Shown: positions 33,322-42,925, numbered from the stretch's first letter. The stretch is DNA of 55,452 nt from an uncultured Gemmiger sp. (GCA_949295035.1 CASFJO010000030.1:1-55452), one strand, 5' to 3'. Notes: generated by a model from the sequence alone, not told the origin. A program made the numbers and translations.

Positions 33322-34908
33322 TTATTCCATATACGGAAGCAGCAGTTTGACCAGCGGGGTATTGTCCCGCTCCACCGCGTAATCCATTGCGGTTTTTCCG
33401 GCCAGATTGACCGCGTTCGCGTCCGGCTCTCCAAAGTCCAGCACCTGTTCCGCCATCGCCACCGCGTCACGGCGGGAATCCTTGCAGGCGATGTAATGCA
33501 GCACCGTGTTCCCCTGCACGTCCCGCAGCGTCACGTCCGCCCCGGCCTCCAGAAGCGCCATCTGCACCTCTTCCATCGTCTGGAAGTCGCCGGCGCAGGA
33601 CAGCATCAGCGGCGTCTGGCCCGCATCGTTTTTCCGGTCCACATCCGCGCCAAGGCCGATCGCCGCCTCTACCACCATGTGGATCACGCTGTCCCGGCCG
33701 ACGCCTCTGCCATTCGTGAAGGAACAGGCTATCCCCAGCAGGCAATCCCCCTGATCGTTCGCACTGCTGTCCGGATCGAAGCCGTACCGTGCCAGAAGTT
33801 CCACCAGCTGCTCTGCCAGTCTGTCCTGGTACAGGTTTTTCGGCCCGTGCAGCAGGATCTGCTGGCCAAACAGCGCCACGATGGGCGGCTCGCCCTCCTC
33901 GTTTTTCAGGCTGGGATCGGCCCCAAGTTCCAGCAGCAAGGCGGCCATCGGAACATTGCAGGTCTGGCAGGCCACCGCCAGCGGCGAGAGCCCGGTAAAA
34001 CCTTCCTGCTCGCAGATCTCGTTGACGTCCGCGCCCATGTCCACCAGCGCGCGCACCGCCTCCGCGTCGTCTTTGCGCACCGCCTGATGGAGCGTCATGC
34101 CGCCCGCCGCGACCTTTTTCTGCCCCTCCGGAGAACTTTCCTCCTCCGGGGTATAGCTGCCGTCCAGCAGCGCCGCGAGTTTTTTCGCGCCCGCTCGTAC
34201 CGCCAGGGTATGGGCCGTACAGAGCATATCGTTTTCGGCCTCCGGGTCCACCCCGGCGTCCAGCAGCACCACGGCGCACTGGAACAGATCTTCCATCTCC
34301 TGTTCGATCGTGCTTTTCCGCTGTTCCAGTTCCTCCATCGAGACCGGGCTGCGCAGCTTGACCGGCAGAGAAGCCTCGTTGCGCTTTTCCTCGATCTCCT
34401 GCTTCACCCGCTCCAGCGCTTCCAGGGGGTTGTAATAGGATTCCGCGATCAGATGCAGCGCGGTGTTTCCTTCCCGGTCGGTCTTGCTCAGCCGCACGCC
34501 GCGCTCCGCCATTGCGCGCAGGAACTCCACGTTGCCGTTCTGCGCGGCGTGGTGAAAGCAGTATTTGCCGTAGTCATCCCGGCGCAGCGCGTTTGCCCCC
34601 GCGTCCAGCAGGGCCAGCGTCGTGCGGTAGACATCCCCTTTTCGCGGCACGTAACCGAACGAGCCCCCTTTTGTCGCCACCTGATACAGCGGAAGGTCCC
34701 CGTAACCAGACACCTGATTTGGTTTCAGCCCCTGCTCCAGCAGCCAGACGACCGCCTCCGGGTGGGCGTTCTGGCAGGCAATTTGCAGCAGGTTCAGATC
34801 CCCGTAATCCCGCGCTTTCGCGTGGAGCGGGCACTGCTGATAGAGGGGAAGGATGGCGTCGGGGTCCGCGCCCTTTTCATAAGACTTCCAAAGCTGCAAG
34901 ATATCCAT
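33322..34908 (-). CDS. Ankyrin-repeat protein (528 aa)
   Basis: The ATG at 34908 is preferred (AAAGGAG eight bases upstream; the stop of the TPR-like gene ends two bases before). N-terminal repeats (about 25-150: LNLLQIACQNAHPEAVVWLLEQG, KYCFHHAAQNG, NTALHLIAES) are interrupted by a charged coiled segment at about 165-215. Further, partly degenerate repeats follow (MTLHQAVRKDD, LSPLAVACQ, QTPLMLSCAG, NTVLHYIACKD, KTAMDYAVERDN). Soluble, no enzyme motif. Likely a scaffold acting with its two operon partners. Confidence 0.9.
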   Translation of the reverse strand: MDILQLWKSYEKGADPDAILPLYQQCPLHAKARDYGDLNLLQIACQNAHPEAVVWLLEQGLKPNQVSGYGDLPLYQVATKGGSFGYVPRKGDVYRTTLALLDAGANALRRDDYGKYCFHHAAQNGNVEFLRAMAERGVRLSKTDREGNTALHLIAESYYNPLEALERVKQEIEEKRNEASLPVKLRSPVSMEELEQRKSTIEQEMEDLFQCAVVLLDAGVDPEAENDMLCTAHTLAVRAGAKKLAALLDGSYTPEEESSPEGQKKVAAGGMTLHQAVRKDDAEAVRALVDMGADVNEICEQEGFTGLSPLAVACQTCNVPMAALLLELGADPSLKNEEGEPPIVALFGQQILLHGPKNLYQDRLAEQLVELLARYGFDPDSSANDQGDCLLGIACSFTNGRGVGRDSVIHMVVEAAIGLGADVDRKNDAGQTPLMLSCAGDFQTMEEVQMALLEAGADVTLRDVQGNTVLHYIACKDSRRDAVAMAEQVLDFGEPDANAVNLAGKTAMDYAVERDNTPLVKLLLPYME

Positions 34909-34910
34909 AT

Positions 34911-35426
34911 TCACATCTCCTTTTCCGCTGTTTCGCGCAGCGCTCTCTCCAGATTGTCAAAATGCTTTCCCGGCAGCGAAGCCGCCAGACCTCTTACCCG
35001 CGCGCCGTCCTTTTGCTGCGCGTAAAGATCGATCATCAGGCGCAGCACCCGTTCCCGCGCATAGTCTGGCAGGCAGGCGGCCTCTTCCTCCCGCATGGGA
35101 AAGCGATACTGCGCCTTTGCGCACTGCTGTTCATACAAAGTTTGCAGGGCAGCCTCCTCGCCGGAGGGTTTCACCCATTCCCGTTTTCCGCTTTTGAGAC
35201 AGGCAAGAGCGTTTTCCAGGCAGGAAAGCGCCTCCTCCCGCCGCCCGGCCCGCTCCAGGCAGAGCGCTTTGTTGTAAAGCAGCGGGGCTGTCCGCTTTCC
35301 GGCCGCGGACAGGCGCAGCAGCAGGCGAAAACTTTCCGCCCAGGCGCCGCGTTCGTACAGAGCGCAGGCCAGAGCCATCGTCGTTTCTTCTTCCGGAGAA
35401 AGCCCGCCCGCCGTTCCGGTGCGCAT
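34911..35426 (-). CDS. TPR-like helical protein
   Basis: 171 residues from the ATG at 35426 (AAAGGTGAT upstream); a longer in-frame version would extend toward the promoter. The helix-turn-helix pattern ALYERGAWAESFRLLLRLSAAGKRTAPLLYNKALCLERAGRREEALSCLENAL is typical of two to three TPR units; the rest is helical and charged. First gene of the ankyrin operon. Function unknown; its role as an adaptor is inferred from context. Confidence 0.8.
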   Translation of the reverse strand: MRTGTAGGLSPEEETTMALACALYERGAWAESFRLLLRLSAAGKRTAPLLYNKALCLERAGRREEALSCLENALACLKSGKREWVKPSGEEAALQTLYEQQCAKAQYRFPMREEEAACLPDYARERVLRLMIDLYAQQKDGARVRGLAASLPGKHFDNLERALRETAEKEM

Positions 35427-35518
35427 ACCATCACCTTTTCTTTCTTCGCGCCGCAGGGCCGCTTTCCCACGGCATATATTGCGGGCCATCCTCGTTTGGC
35501 CCGGATCGTTATTTTTCT

Positions 35519-35548
35519 ATTATACTCATATTGCGTCACTGTTGTCTA
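35519..35548 (-). promoter_or_regulatory. Promoter of the TPR-ANK-ANK operon
   Basis: Minus-strand TAGACA (35543-35548), 18 bases, TATAAT (35519-35524), inside an AT-rich patch of about 60 bases. Confidence 0.65.
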
Positions 35549-35720
35549 TATATTTTGTATTTTCTACACCAATCCAAAAGGCTAGTGGGATCTGCCGGTT
35601 ATGGCGCTTTGCCTGCCGGGCCATGCAAAGAATGCCGGCTCTTTTTACAGGGCCGCCGCAGACATACCGGGACCCGCCCTGTCATATTGGTATATAGGCC
35701 CGGCGATCCGTATTTTTCTC

Positions 35721-35749
35721 TCGACATTCTGAGAAGAGTTTGCTATAGT
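35721..35749 (+). promoter_or_regulatory. Promoter of the antiporter gene
   Basis: TCGACA (35721-35726), 17 bases, TATAGT (35744-35749); about 70 bases before the start codon. The 120 bases upstream of it hold no recognisable gene. Confidence 0.65.
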
Positions 35750-35821
35750 AAGAAAATACGCGGCACCGTCTATCAGGGTCCCGGACCCGGACCAAACAAG
35801 CCGCGAAGAGGAGAATGTCTC

Positions 35822-36787
35822 ATGCTGATCCCTGTATTCCTTTTCTGTGTGGGCCTGGTCTGCCTGATCAAGGGCGGCGACTGGTTCGTGGACGGCGCCA
35901 CCGGCATCGCCCGACGGTTCCATCTGCCGGAACTGCTTATCGGGGCCACGGTGGTATCCATCGGCACCACCCTGCCGGAAGTTATGGTCTCCACCACCTC
36001 GGCCCTCAGCGGCCACGGCGAGATCGCCTACGGCAACGCCATCGGCTCGGTGATCTGCAATACGGCCCTGATCGCCGCGCTCACCATCGCGGTGCGGCCG
36101 GGCAAGATCGACCCCAAGAGCCTGCGCACACCGGTGGCTTTCTTCTTTCTGGCGGCTCTGTTCTACGCCGGCATAGCCTACACGACCGGATATTTCAGCC
36201 GCGCCATCGGCCTGATCCTGCTGGCGCTGTTTGTGGTCTATATGGCGGTAACGGTGCGGCAGATGACCCGCAAGCCGGCCGGTGAGGCGCCGGCGGAAAC
36301 GGCCGCCGAGACGGAACCGCTCTCCCGGGAACTGATCCTGCTGGTGGTGGGCGCGGTGCTGATCGCCATCGGCGCCAACCTGCTGGTGGACAACGGCACC
36401 CTGATTGCCCAGGGGCTCGGCGTGCCGGAATCGGTCATCGCTCTGACCTTTGTGGCCCTGGGCACCTCCCTGCCGGAACTGGTCACCGCCATCACCTCGC
36501 TGGTCAAGGGGCACAGCGCCCTCTCGCTGGGCAACATTGTGGGGGCGAACCTGTTCAATCTGGTGCTGGTGAGCGGCGTTTCGGTGGCGCTGGCCCCCTT
36601 CAGCATCCCGCAAAATGCCCAGATCGCCGGGCACAACGCTTCGCTGGTCATGGACATTCCGGTGATGTTCGCGGTGATGCTGCTGCTCACGGTGCCCGCC
36701 CTGGTGCGGGGCAAACTGAGCCGGGTGCAGGGCTTTGTGCTGCTGGCCGTCTACGCGGTGTTCTGCGCGATCCAGTTCAGCATGTAA
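35822..36787 (+). CDS. Calcium/sodium antiporter (CaCA family, YrbG-like)
   Basis: 321 residues from the ATG at 35822, which follows GAGGAGAA. About ten spans in two inverted halves, each with the alpha-repeat: GATVVSIGTTLPEVMVSTTSA (about 38-58) and ALTFVALGTSLPELVTAITS (about 210-230). The acidic residues in these repeats bind the cations. The halves are joined by a charged loop rich in Glu/Ala (about 150-170). Exchange of Na+ or H+ for Ca2+ is known for the family; the ion here is not proven. Monocistronic. Confidence 0.93.
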   Translation: MLIPVFLFCVGLVCLIKGGDWFVDGATGIARRFHLPELLIGATVVSIGTTLPEVMVSTTSALSGHGEIAYGNAIGSVICNTALIAALTIAVRPGKIDPKSLRTPVAFFFLAALFYAGIAYTTGYFSRAIGLILLALFVVYMAVTVRQMTRKPAGEAPAETAAETEPLSRELILLVVGAVLIAIGANLLVDNGTLIAQGLGVPESVIALTFVALGTSLPELVTAITSLVKGHSALSLGNIVGANLFNLVLVSGVSVALAPFSIPQNAQIAGHNASLVMDIPVMFAVMLLLTVPALVRGKLSRVQGFVLLAVYAVFCAIQFSM

Positions 36788-36796
36788 CCCCAGACA

Positions 36797-36836
36797 AAAG
36801 CCGGGCCGCCGTCCAAAAGGACGGCGGCCCGGCTTT
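36797..36836. terminator. Bidirectional terminator between antiporter and GH36 gene
   Basis: AAAGCCGGGCCGCCGTCC-AAAA-GGACGGCGGCCCGGCTTT, 18-bp perfect stem between convergent genes. Confidence 0.85.
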
Positions 36837-36844
36837 GTGCGTTT

Positions 36845-39205
36845 TTACCGCGATTGCTCCGGCGCGGGCAGCGCGTCCGGCAGGGCGGTCAGACAGTAGA
36901 TGCGGGCGGAGTAGTCCGGCATGACCCGCACGGTATCGTTGTATCCGGTGCCGGCAAAGCGTGCCTTGCGCCGCAGCCCCGCCTCCAGGAGCAGATCGCC
37001 GGCCGCGGTGTAACTCTCGGTCTCGGCAGAGAGCATATACCGGTCAGCGGCGGCATGGACCAGCAGCCCGCCGGTGTTGAGATTCACCGGCAGCGCCGTG
37101 TTGAGCAGGGTGCCAAAGTCCCGGATATCCAGCTTCTGGGGCCGGGATTCCACCCGATACAGCCGCGCCGGATCCAGGCCCGCCAACCGCAGCGGCGGGG
37201 TCTCGCTGTTGGGCTCGATCCGGCCCACCGCGTCCAGCACCAGGGCGCGGGTCCTGTCCTCCGACACCACCATCCAGGCGCATGCTTCCCCGCCCTGCCC
37301 CGGCGCGAAGGGGGAAGCCAGACGGTACAGCCGCCCGAACTGGAACAGTTCCCGGTTTTCCTTATAAAAGGCAATCTGGGCGGCAACGGCGGATCTTTCC
37401 GCCGGGGAGAGCCGGTTCACGTCCAGTTCATAGCCCAGAAGGCCGAACGCCGCCACATCAAACCGGGCTTCCAGTTGGGAGGTGCGCAGAGTCTGGTGGT
37501 TGGGCGAGGCCGCCACATGGCAGCCCATCACGCTTTGGGGATAGCCGTAACCGGTGCCGGTCTGGATCTTCATCCGCTCCCAGGCGTCGGTATCGTCGCT
37601 GGTCCAGATCTGGGGCATATAGCAGAGCATCCCCAGATCGAACCGGTTGCCGCCGCTGGCGCAGCCCTCAAACAGAACGTCGGGATGGGCGCCGGTCACC
37701 TGGCTCAGCACCCGGTACAGCCCCCGCATCCAGCTCAGGGCAAACCGCCCCTGCTCGGTGAGCGCCGGGCTGTAGCAATCGGTCATGTGCCGGTTCATAT
37801 CCCACTTGATATACCGGATGGGCGCGGAATCCAGCAAGGTGTTCAGCTGCCCGATCAGGTGATCCTGCACCTCGGCGCGGCAGAGATCCAGCACCAGCTG
37901 ATGGCGGCTCAGGGCGGGCGCAATGCCGGGGGTCTGCACCGCCCAGTCCGGATGGGCGCGGAAGAGATCGCTGTCCGGGCTGACCATCTCCGGCTCCACC
38001 CACAGACCGAACTCCAGCCCCATCTCGTTCAGCTTGCGGCCCAGCCCCGCCAGGCCGTCGGGCAGCTTTTTGGTGTTCACGCTGTAATCCCCCAGCGAAC
38101 AGGTATCCGAATCCCGCTTGCCGAACCAGCCGTCGTCCAGCACGAACAGTTCGACCCCCAGCTTTTTGGCCTCTTTGGCCAGGCGCAGCAGCTTGCTCTC
38201 GGTAAAATCGAAATAGGTGGCCTCCCAGTTGTTGAGCAGTACCGGCCGGGGACGATGCGCCCAGGGACCACGGACGATGTGCTGCTGTACAAACCGGTGC
38301 ATGTTCCGGCTGACGCCCCCCGCCCCCTGCCGGGAAACGGTGAGTACCGCCTCAGGGGTGTCCAGCGCTTCGCCGGGAGCCAGCGTCCACTGGAAATGTT
38401 CCGGCTGGATACCGGCCAGCACCCGGGTCTTGCCGTAGGGGCCGGTCTCCACCCGACCCAGGTGACTTCCGCTGTAGACCAGATTGAAGCCGTAGGCACG
38501 GCCGTGCTCCTCCCCCGCATCCGGCTCGGTAAGCAAAAAGAACGGGTTGCAGTAGTGGGAGGAGTTGCCGGTGGTACTGCCGAACTCCCGCGCCCCCTCG
38601 GTGAGCGGGGCGGGCTGCGGGCGGCGCTCCCGTGCCCAGGCGCCGGTAAAGGTGGTGAGGGTATAGCCCTTGCGGGGCAGGTCCAGCTGGCTGCTCAGGC
38701 AGCGCAGAATGGATACCGGCCCCTCGCCTTCGTTGCGCAGCCGCAGCCGGCGGGTGATCACATCGCAGGCCGGGTAGAGGGTATAGATCAGCTGCGCCTC
38801 CAGCCCTTTGGTGGTGGTGAAGGTGCAGACCAGGGTCTCCGCCCCGCCCTCCGGCGCGGGCAGGCCCTCCGGCGGAAGCGGTTCGTCCCGCCGCTCGGCC
38901 CCGGCAAAAGCCCAGTCGCAGACGGTGCTGCCGTCAGCAAAGCGGGCGCTGACCATTCCCATGCGGAAATCCCCCCGGCCGTCCGGGGTGAGTTCCAGGC
39001 AAAGATGCAGCAGTGAGTCCGGCTCTGAGCCGGATATCGCCACGTCGGTGCCGTATCCCGCCCCCGTCTTTTCCCGCAGCGCGGCGAGATCGGGCCGGAT
39101 CTTTGCGCCGTAATGGAGGTGTTCCAGCAGCGCGCCCCGGCGGGCCATATAATAGCCGGTATGGTCGGTCTCCAGGCAGATCAGATCGCCGTCGATTCGG
39201 ATCAT
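36845..39205 (-). CDS. Alpha-galactosidase, GH36
   Basis: 786 residues, somewhat longer than the usual ~730. N-terminal beta-sandwich (about 1-335), then the catalytic barrel with LDDGWFGKRD, LWVEPEMVSPDSDL, the nucleophile in IKWDMNRHMTD (Asp about 480) and the acid/base Asp in TSDDTDAWER (about 550), then a C-terminal beta domain. It removes alpha-1,6-linked galactose from raffinose-family sugars or galactomannan fragments. No signal peptide, so cytoplasmic. Its ATG overlaps the transporter stop by four bases. Last gene of the TetR-GH2-GPH-GH36 operon. Confidence 0.95.
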   Translation of the reverse strand: MIRIDGDLICLETDHTGYYMARRGALLEHLHYGAKIRPDLAALREKTGAGYGTDVAISGSEPDSLLHLCLELTPDGRGDFRMGMVSARFADGSTVCDWAFAGAERRDEPLPPEGLPAPEGGAETLVCTFTTTKGLEAQLIYTLYPACDVITRRLRLRNEGEGPVSILRCLSSQLDLPRKGYTLTTFTGAWARERRPQPAPLTEGAREFGSTTGNSSHYCNPFFLLTEPDAGEEHGRAYGFNLVYSGSHLGRVETGPYGKTRVLAGIQPEHFQWTLAPGEALDTPEAVLTVSRQGAGGVSRNMHRFVQQHIVRGPWAHRPRPVLLNNWEATYFDFTESKLLRLAKEAKKLGVELFVLDDGWFGKRDSDTCSLGDYSVNTKKLPDGLAGLGRKLNEMGLEFGLWVEPEMVSPDSDLFRAHPDWAVQTPGIAPALSRHQLVLDLCRAEVQDHLIGQLNTLLDSAPIRYIKWDMNRHMTDCYSPALTEQGRFALSWMRGLYRVLSQVTGAHPDVLFEGCASGGNRFDLGMLCYMPQIWTSDDTDAWERMKIQTGTGYGYPQSVMGCHVAASPNHQTLRTSQLEARFDVAAFGLLGYELDVNRLSPAERSAVAAQIAFYKENRELFQFGRLYRLASPFAPGQGGEACAWMVVSEDRTRALVLDAVGRIEPNSETPPLRLAGLDPARLYRVESRPQKLDIRDFGTLLNTALPVNLNTGGLLVHAAADRYMLSAETESYTAAGDLLLEAGLRRKARFAGTGYNDTVRVMPDYSARIYCLTALPDALPAPEQSR

Positions 39206-40548
39206 GTGTCCCTACGCTCCTTCAGGTCGGCCGCGATGCGGCGGTTCATCTCCTCGGTCAGGGTATATTTTTTGCGGAAATAGGTAATGGATACCAGCAG
39301 CCCGGCAATGGGCACCAGGATCATCAGCACCCGCAGCCCCAGCAGGGTGCCCGCCGTCTGAGTGGCCGCCTCGGTGTCCAGGCCGATCGCGTCCACCCCC
39401 ACGCCGGCCACCAGCACACTGATGGCGCTGGCCAGCTTGACCACGAAGGTCTGCATGCTGAAGATCACGCTCTCGTTGCGCCGGCCGGTCTTCCACTCGC
39501 CGTAGTCCACCGAATCCGCCAGAAACACGGTGGTGAGCACGGTGGCCAGCCCGAAGCCGATATAGATGATAAAGGCGGCCGCCCCCAGCAGCGGCACGTT
39601 GGCGCTGCCCAGGCTGCCCAGCACGAACAGGAAGGCGTACCCGGCAATGGTGACCCCGATCGCTCCGGTCAGGATGGATTTGCTGCTCCAGCGGCGGCGC
39701 AGCAGCGGCAGGCTGACCATGCTCAGGATCTGCCCCACCCCGCCGATGGTGCCGAACAGGCTGTACAGGTCGCTGTTTCCGATGTCATACTTGAAGAAAT
39801 AGAGGGCCAGCTGAGTGGTCAGGTAGAGGGAGGCGTTGAACAGGATGATGCCCACGACCACCACCATCGCCTGATCGTTGGCAAAAAGGGCGGCGAACAT
39901 CTCCCGCACGGTGGCCGCCTTGCCGGCAAAGACCGCCTTTTCCCGGATCCCCAGTACGCAGACCAGTTCGGTGACCACGAACAGCACCGCTATGGCGGCG
40001 GCAAACAAGGCAAAGCCCTGCCGCTCGCCGCTGCCGATCCGCACCACTACGAGCATAGTGAGGATGGTGGGCACCGCATAGCCCACACTGGAGCAGGTGC
40101 GCCCGATCACCGACAGGTTCTCCCGCTCTTTGCCCGCGCCGGTCAAGGCGGGGATCATGCTCCAGAATGGAATGTCCATCATGGTATAGGTCACCCCCCA
40201 CAGCACATACGCCACCGTAGCGTACACCAGCATGGGCAGGCCGGTGATACTCTCCGGCATGGCGAACATCCCGTACAATACCAGCGCGTTGGTCACGGTG
40301 CCGGTAAGGATCCAGGGCCGGTAGCGGCCAAAACGGGTGCTGGTCTTTTCCACAACGACCCCCATCAGCGGGTCGTTGAAGGCGTCGAACACCCGGGCCG
40401 CCATCATCATGACGCCGGTAAAGGTGCCGCTGATGCCCAGCACCGTGTTGTAGTAGTAGAGGATAAACCCGGACACCAGGGCATAGACCATGTCCTTGCC
40501 CACGGCGCCGATCCCGAAACTAACAGTCTGCCGCAGTTTGTGTTGCAT
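39202..40548 (-). CDS. GPH-family sugar:cation symporter (MelB-like)
   Basis: 448 residues, twelve spans. The ATG at 40548 (AGAAGGGG six bases upstream) is preferred to the adjacent GTG. The MelB-type signature is clear: DAFNDPLMGVVVEKTSTRFGRYRPW (about 53-77) with the cation-site Asp residues. It would import a galactoside or glucuronide with Na+ or H+. Overlaps the end of the GH2 gene by 29 bases; placed between two glycosidases that act on its cargo. Confidence 0.93.
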   Translation of the reverse strand: MQHKLRQTVSFGIGAVGKDMVYALVSGFILYYYNTVLGISGTFTGVMMMAARVFDAFNDPLMGVVVEKTSTRFGRYRPWILTGTVTNALVLYGMFAMPESITGLPMLVYATVAYVLWGVTYTMMDIPFWSMIPALTGAGKERENLSVIGRTCSSVGYAVPTILTMLVVVRIGSGERQGFALFAAAIAVLFVVTELVCVLGIREKAVFAGKAATVREMFAALFANDQAMVVVVGIILFNASLYLTTQLALYFFKYDIGNSDLYSLFGTIGGVGQILSMVSLPLLRRRWSSKSILTGAIGVTIAGYAFLFVLGSLGSANVPLLGAAAFIIYIGFGLATVLTTVFLADSVDYGEWKTGRRNESVIFSMQTFVVKLASAISVLVAGVGVDAIGLDTEAATQTAGTLLGLRVLMILVPIAGLLVSITYFRKKYTLTEEMNRRIAADLKERRDT

Positions 40549-42922
40549 CACAATCCCCTTCTTTCTGAATCGTAAAGGCCAAGGTCACCGGCTCCATGCC
40601 GGCGGCACTCACGGTCAGTTCTGCCCGGCCTGCCTGGCCGACGGTGCGCAGATAGGTCCCGGCCATGCCGCCGGCCAGCGGCAGCGCCGCCGGCCCGACA
40701 AGTTCCGCCTCCCCGGTCAGGGTCAGGGTCACCGCCCGGCTGACAAAAGGCGCCAGACCGCCGTTCTGGTCCACCGCCCGGATGCGGATGGTGGCCATGT
40801 CCCAGGTATCCCGTTCGGTCAGGGTCCGGGTGTCGACCCGCACCTCCAGCCGAACGGTCTGCATCGGCTCCCGGGTCACCTGCGCCACCGGGCGGCCGTT
40901 CCGAACGGCTTCAAACCGCCAGCTGGTGGCGATCTCCCCCCAGCCGGCCACATATTTGCCGAACAGCTCCACCGCCCGCTGGTAGGTGAGCCGGTCCACC
41001 AGCATCAGCTTCGCCGCCAGCAGCAAAATTCGCGGCGGCAGCGCGCCCACGCCGTATCGGGCGGCCGCCAGCAGGCACTGGCGAACCTGGGCCGCCACCC
41101 GGGGAGAGAATCCCTCTTTTTTCTCCAGCTGGCTGCCGATCCGGTCGTCGATGGGGATGGGCGGATGGGCCATGTGCGGATATTCCTTTCCGGGAAGGAA
41201 CTCATTCACCAGTTCGCCGTTTCGGTACAGACGCACCGCGTCCGCGTTGGTAAAGGCATAGACGGTGCCCAGATCGCTGCCGGGGTGTTCCCCGATATCC
41301 ATGGTGCTGCTGACCGCCAGCGCATCCCCTTCACAGCCCTCGGCCGCGTAGACCGCGGCGGCCGGTTTTGGGTTGCGGAACATATCCAGGACCCCGTGAT
41401 AGCACACCCGGTCGCCGCTGCCGAAGTCCTGGTGGGTGTTGTAGTCGAACATGCACCAGCCAAAGCAGCCCGCGATGTCCGGCTGCCCGGCTGCGTCGTT
41501 CAGCACCCGGGCATGGCGCAGGGCGTGTTCCAGCCGCTTGCCCTCCCAGTCAAAGCTCTTGGTGGGGAACATGTGCCCGTTGTGCTCCGAGATCAGATAC
41601 CCTTTTGCGGTATCCGGCGTGACCTTGCGTTTGGGATCGCAGCCCCGGTTTGTGCCGTTGTGTACAAAATCGTTGTAAGTATACACATCCTCCAAAAGGT
41701 GGCTCTTTTTGAAATTGCGCACCCCGCCGGTGGGGCGGGTGGGGTCCAGTTCGTGGGCCAGATCGTTGGTGCGGCGGTAAAAGGCATCGTTGTCCGGGCT
41801 CTCGTTGATCCGCACCCCCCACAAAAAGATGCTGGGGTGGTTGCGGTACTGCAGCACCATCTCCCGCACCATCTCCACCGCCTGATCCTGCCAGGCTTCG
41901 TCCCCGATATGCTGCCAGCCGGGCATCTCGGTAAACACCAGCAGACCCAGTTCATCGCACCGGTCCAGAAAGGCGTGGCTCTGGGGATAATGGCTGGTGC
42001 GCACCGCGTTGCAGCCCAGTTCCTTCTTGAGGATCTCCGCGTCCAGCGCCTGGGCCCGCGCGGGAACAGCGTATCCCATATAGGGCCAGCTTTGGTGCCG
42101 GTCCAGCCCTCGCAGCCGGATCTTCGTTCCGTTGAGATACAGCCCGTCTGCCCGGAAATCCACCGTGCGGAATCCGAACCGAACGGTCTGGCTGTCCATC
42201 CGTTCTTCGCCGCGGTACAACTCCAGCACGGCGGTGCACAGCCGGGGGGCCTCCGGGCTCCACAGCGGCGCGTCCGGCACCGTCGCGGTGACCGCAGGGT
42301 CAAAGGGCCGCTCGGTGCGCCAGAGTTCCCGGCCCTGATCGTCAGCCACCCGGACGCGAAGGGTACAGCCTTCCGCATCCACACCGCGGCACCGGATGGT
42401 CAGCGCGCGGTCCGCCCCGCCGTGAACAAACACATCCTCCAGCAGCGCCGGGCCGCGCACCTCCAGGGCGATCTCCCGATAGAGCCCGCCAAAGGTCATA
42501 TAGTCGATGGCCTTGCCAAAAGGGGGGATGTTCAGGGATTCCCGGCTGTCCACTCGCACCAGGATCCAGTTGGGCTGCCCGAACCGGAGATGGTCGGTCA
42601 GGTCCACGGTAAAGGCGGTGTAGCCGCCGGAATGGACGCAGAGGGATTCCCCGTTCAGGAACACCTCCGCCTGATGGGCCGCCGCGCCGAATCGCAGCCG
42701 CACCCGGCGGCCCCGCCAGGACAGCGGCGGCGTCAGGGCGTGCAGGTAGGCGGACTCCTTCTGGTACTCCCGCTCGGAAAATCCGTTGACCGGCAGCAGC
42801 GCCACCGTGTGCGGGATGCGTACCCGTTCCAGCCCGGCCGGCGGCGTTCCGGGCGGCAGCCGCCGCAGCGCCTCGGTATAGAGAGGGGTAAACAGCCAGT
42901 TGTCGTTCATGGGATATCGCAT
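40520..42922 (-). CDS. Glycoside hydrolase family 2 (beta-galactosidase-like)
   Basis: 800 residues. Sugar-binding jelly roll (about 1-170), immunoglobulin-like domain (about 175-275), TIM barrel with acid/base Glu in FLWGVRINES (about 385) and nucleophile Glu in YLISEHNGHMFPT (about 450), then C-terminal beta domains. No signal peptide, so cytoplasmic. The GUS-specific NxKG loop is not evident, so beta-galactosidase is preferred over beta-glucuronidase, without certainty. CGGAGG lies within the end of tetR, nine bases before its ATG. Confidence 0.92.
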   Translation of the reverse strand: MRYPMNDNWLFTPLYTEALRRLPPGTPPAGLERVRIPHTVALLPVNGFSEREYQKESAYLHALTPPLSWRGRRVRLRFGAAAHQAEVFLNGESLCVHSGGYTAFTVDLTDHLRFGQPNWILVRVDSRESLNIPPFGKAIDYMTFGGLYREIALEVRGPALLEDVFVHGGADRALTIRCRGVDAEGCTLRVRVADDQGRELWRTERPFDPAVTATVPDAPLWSPEAPRLCTAVLELYRGEERMDSQTVRFGFRTVDFRADGLYLNGTKIRLRGLDRHQSWPYMGYAVPARAQALDAEILKKELGCNAVRTSHYPQSHAFLDRCDELGLLVFTEMPGWQHIGDEAWQDQAVEMVREMVLQYRNHPSIFLWGVRINESPDNDAFYRRTNDLAHELDPTRPTGGVRNFKKSHLLEDVYTYNDFVHNGTNRGCDPKRKVTPDTAKGYLISEHNGHMFPTKSFDWEGKRLEHALRHARVLNDAAGQPDIAGCFGWCMFDYNTHQDFGSGDRVCYHGVLDMFRNPKPAAAVYAAEGCEGDALAVSSTMDIGEHPGSDLGTVYAFTNADAVRLYRNGELVNEFLPGKEYPHMAHPPIPIDDRIGSQLEKKEGFSPRVAAQVRQCLLAAARYGVGALPPRILLLAAKLMLVDRLTYQRAVELFGKYVAGWGEIATSWRFEAVRNGRPVAQVTREPMQTVRLEVRVDTRTLTERDTWDMATIRIRAVDQNGGLAPFVSRAVTLTLTGEAELVGPAALPLAGGMAGTYLRTVGQAGRAELTVSAAGMEPVTLAFTIQKEGDCDATQTAADC

Positions 42923-42925
42923 TGG

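Noticed and set aside
32887-35025. Open frame of about 710 codons on the plus strand opposite the ankyrin genes
   Set aside because: Shadow of repetitive ankyrin coding sequence; the repeat consensus is only in the minus-strand frames.
36854-39016. Open frame of about 720 codons on the plus strand opposite the GH36 gene
   Set aside because: Antisense shadow; the GH36 catalytic motifs settle the true strand.
40520-42922. Calling the GH2 enzyme a beta-glucuronidase because of the GPH transporter
   Set aside because: The NPK near the C-terminal end of the barrel is common to many GH2 beta-galactosidases, and the diagnostic NxKG context is absent.
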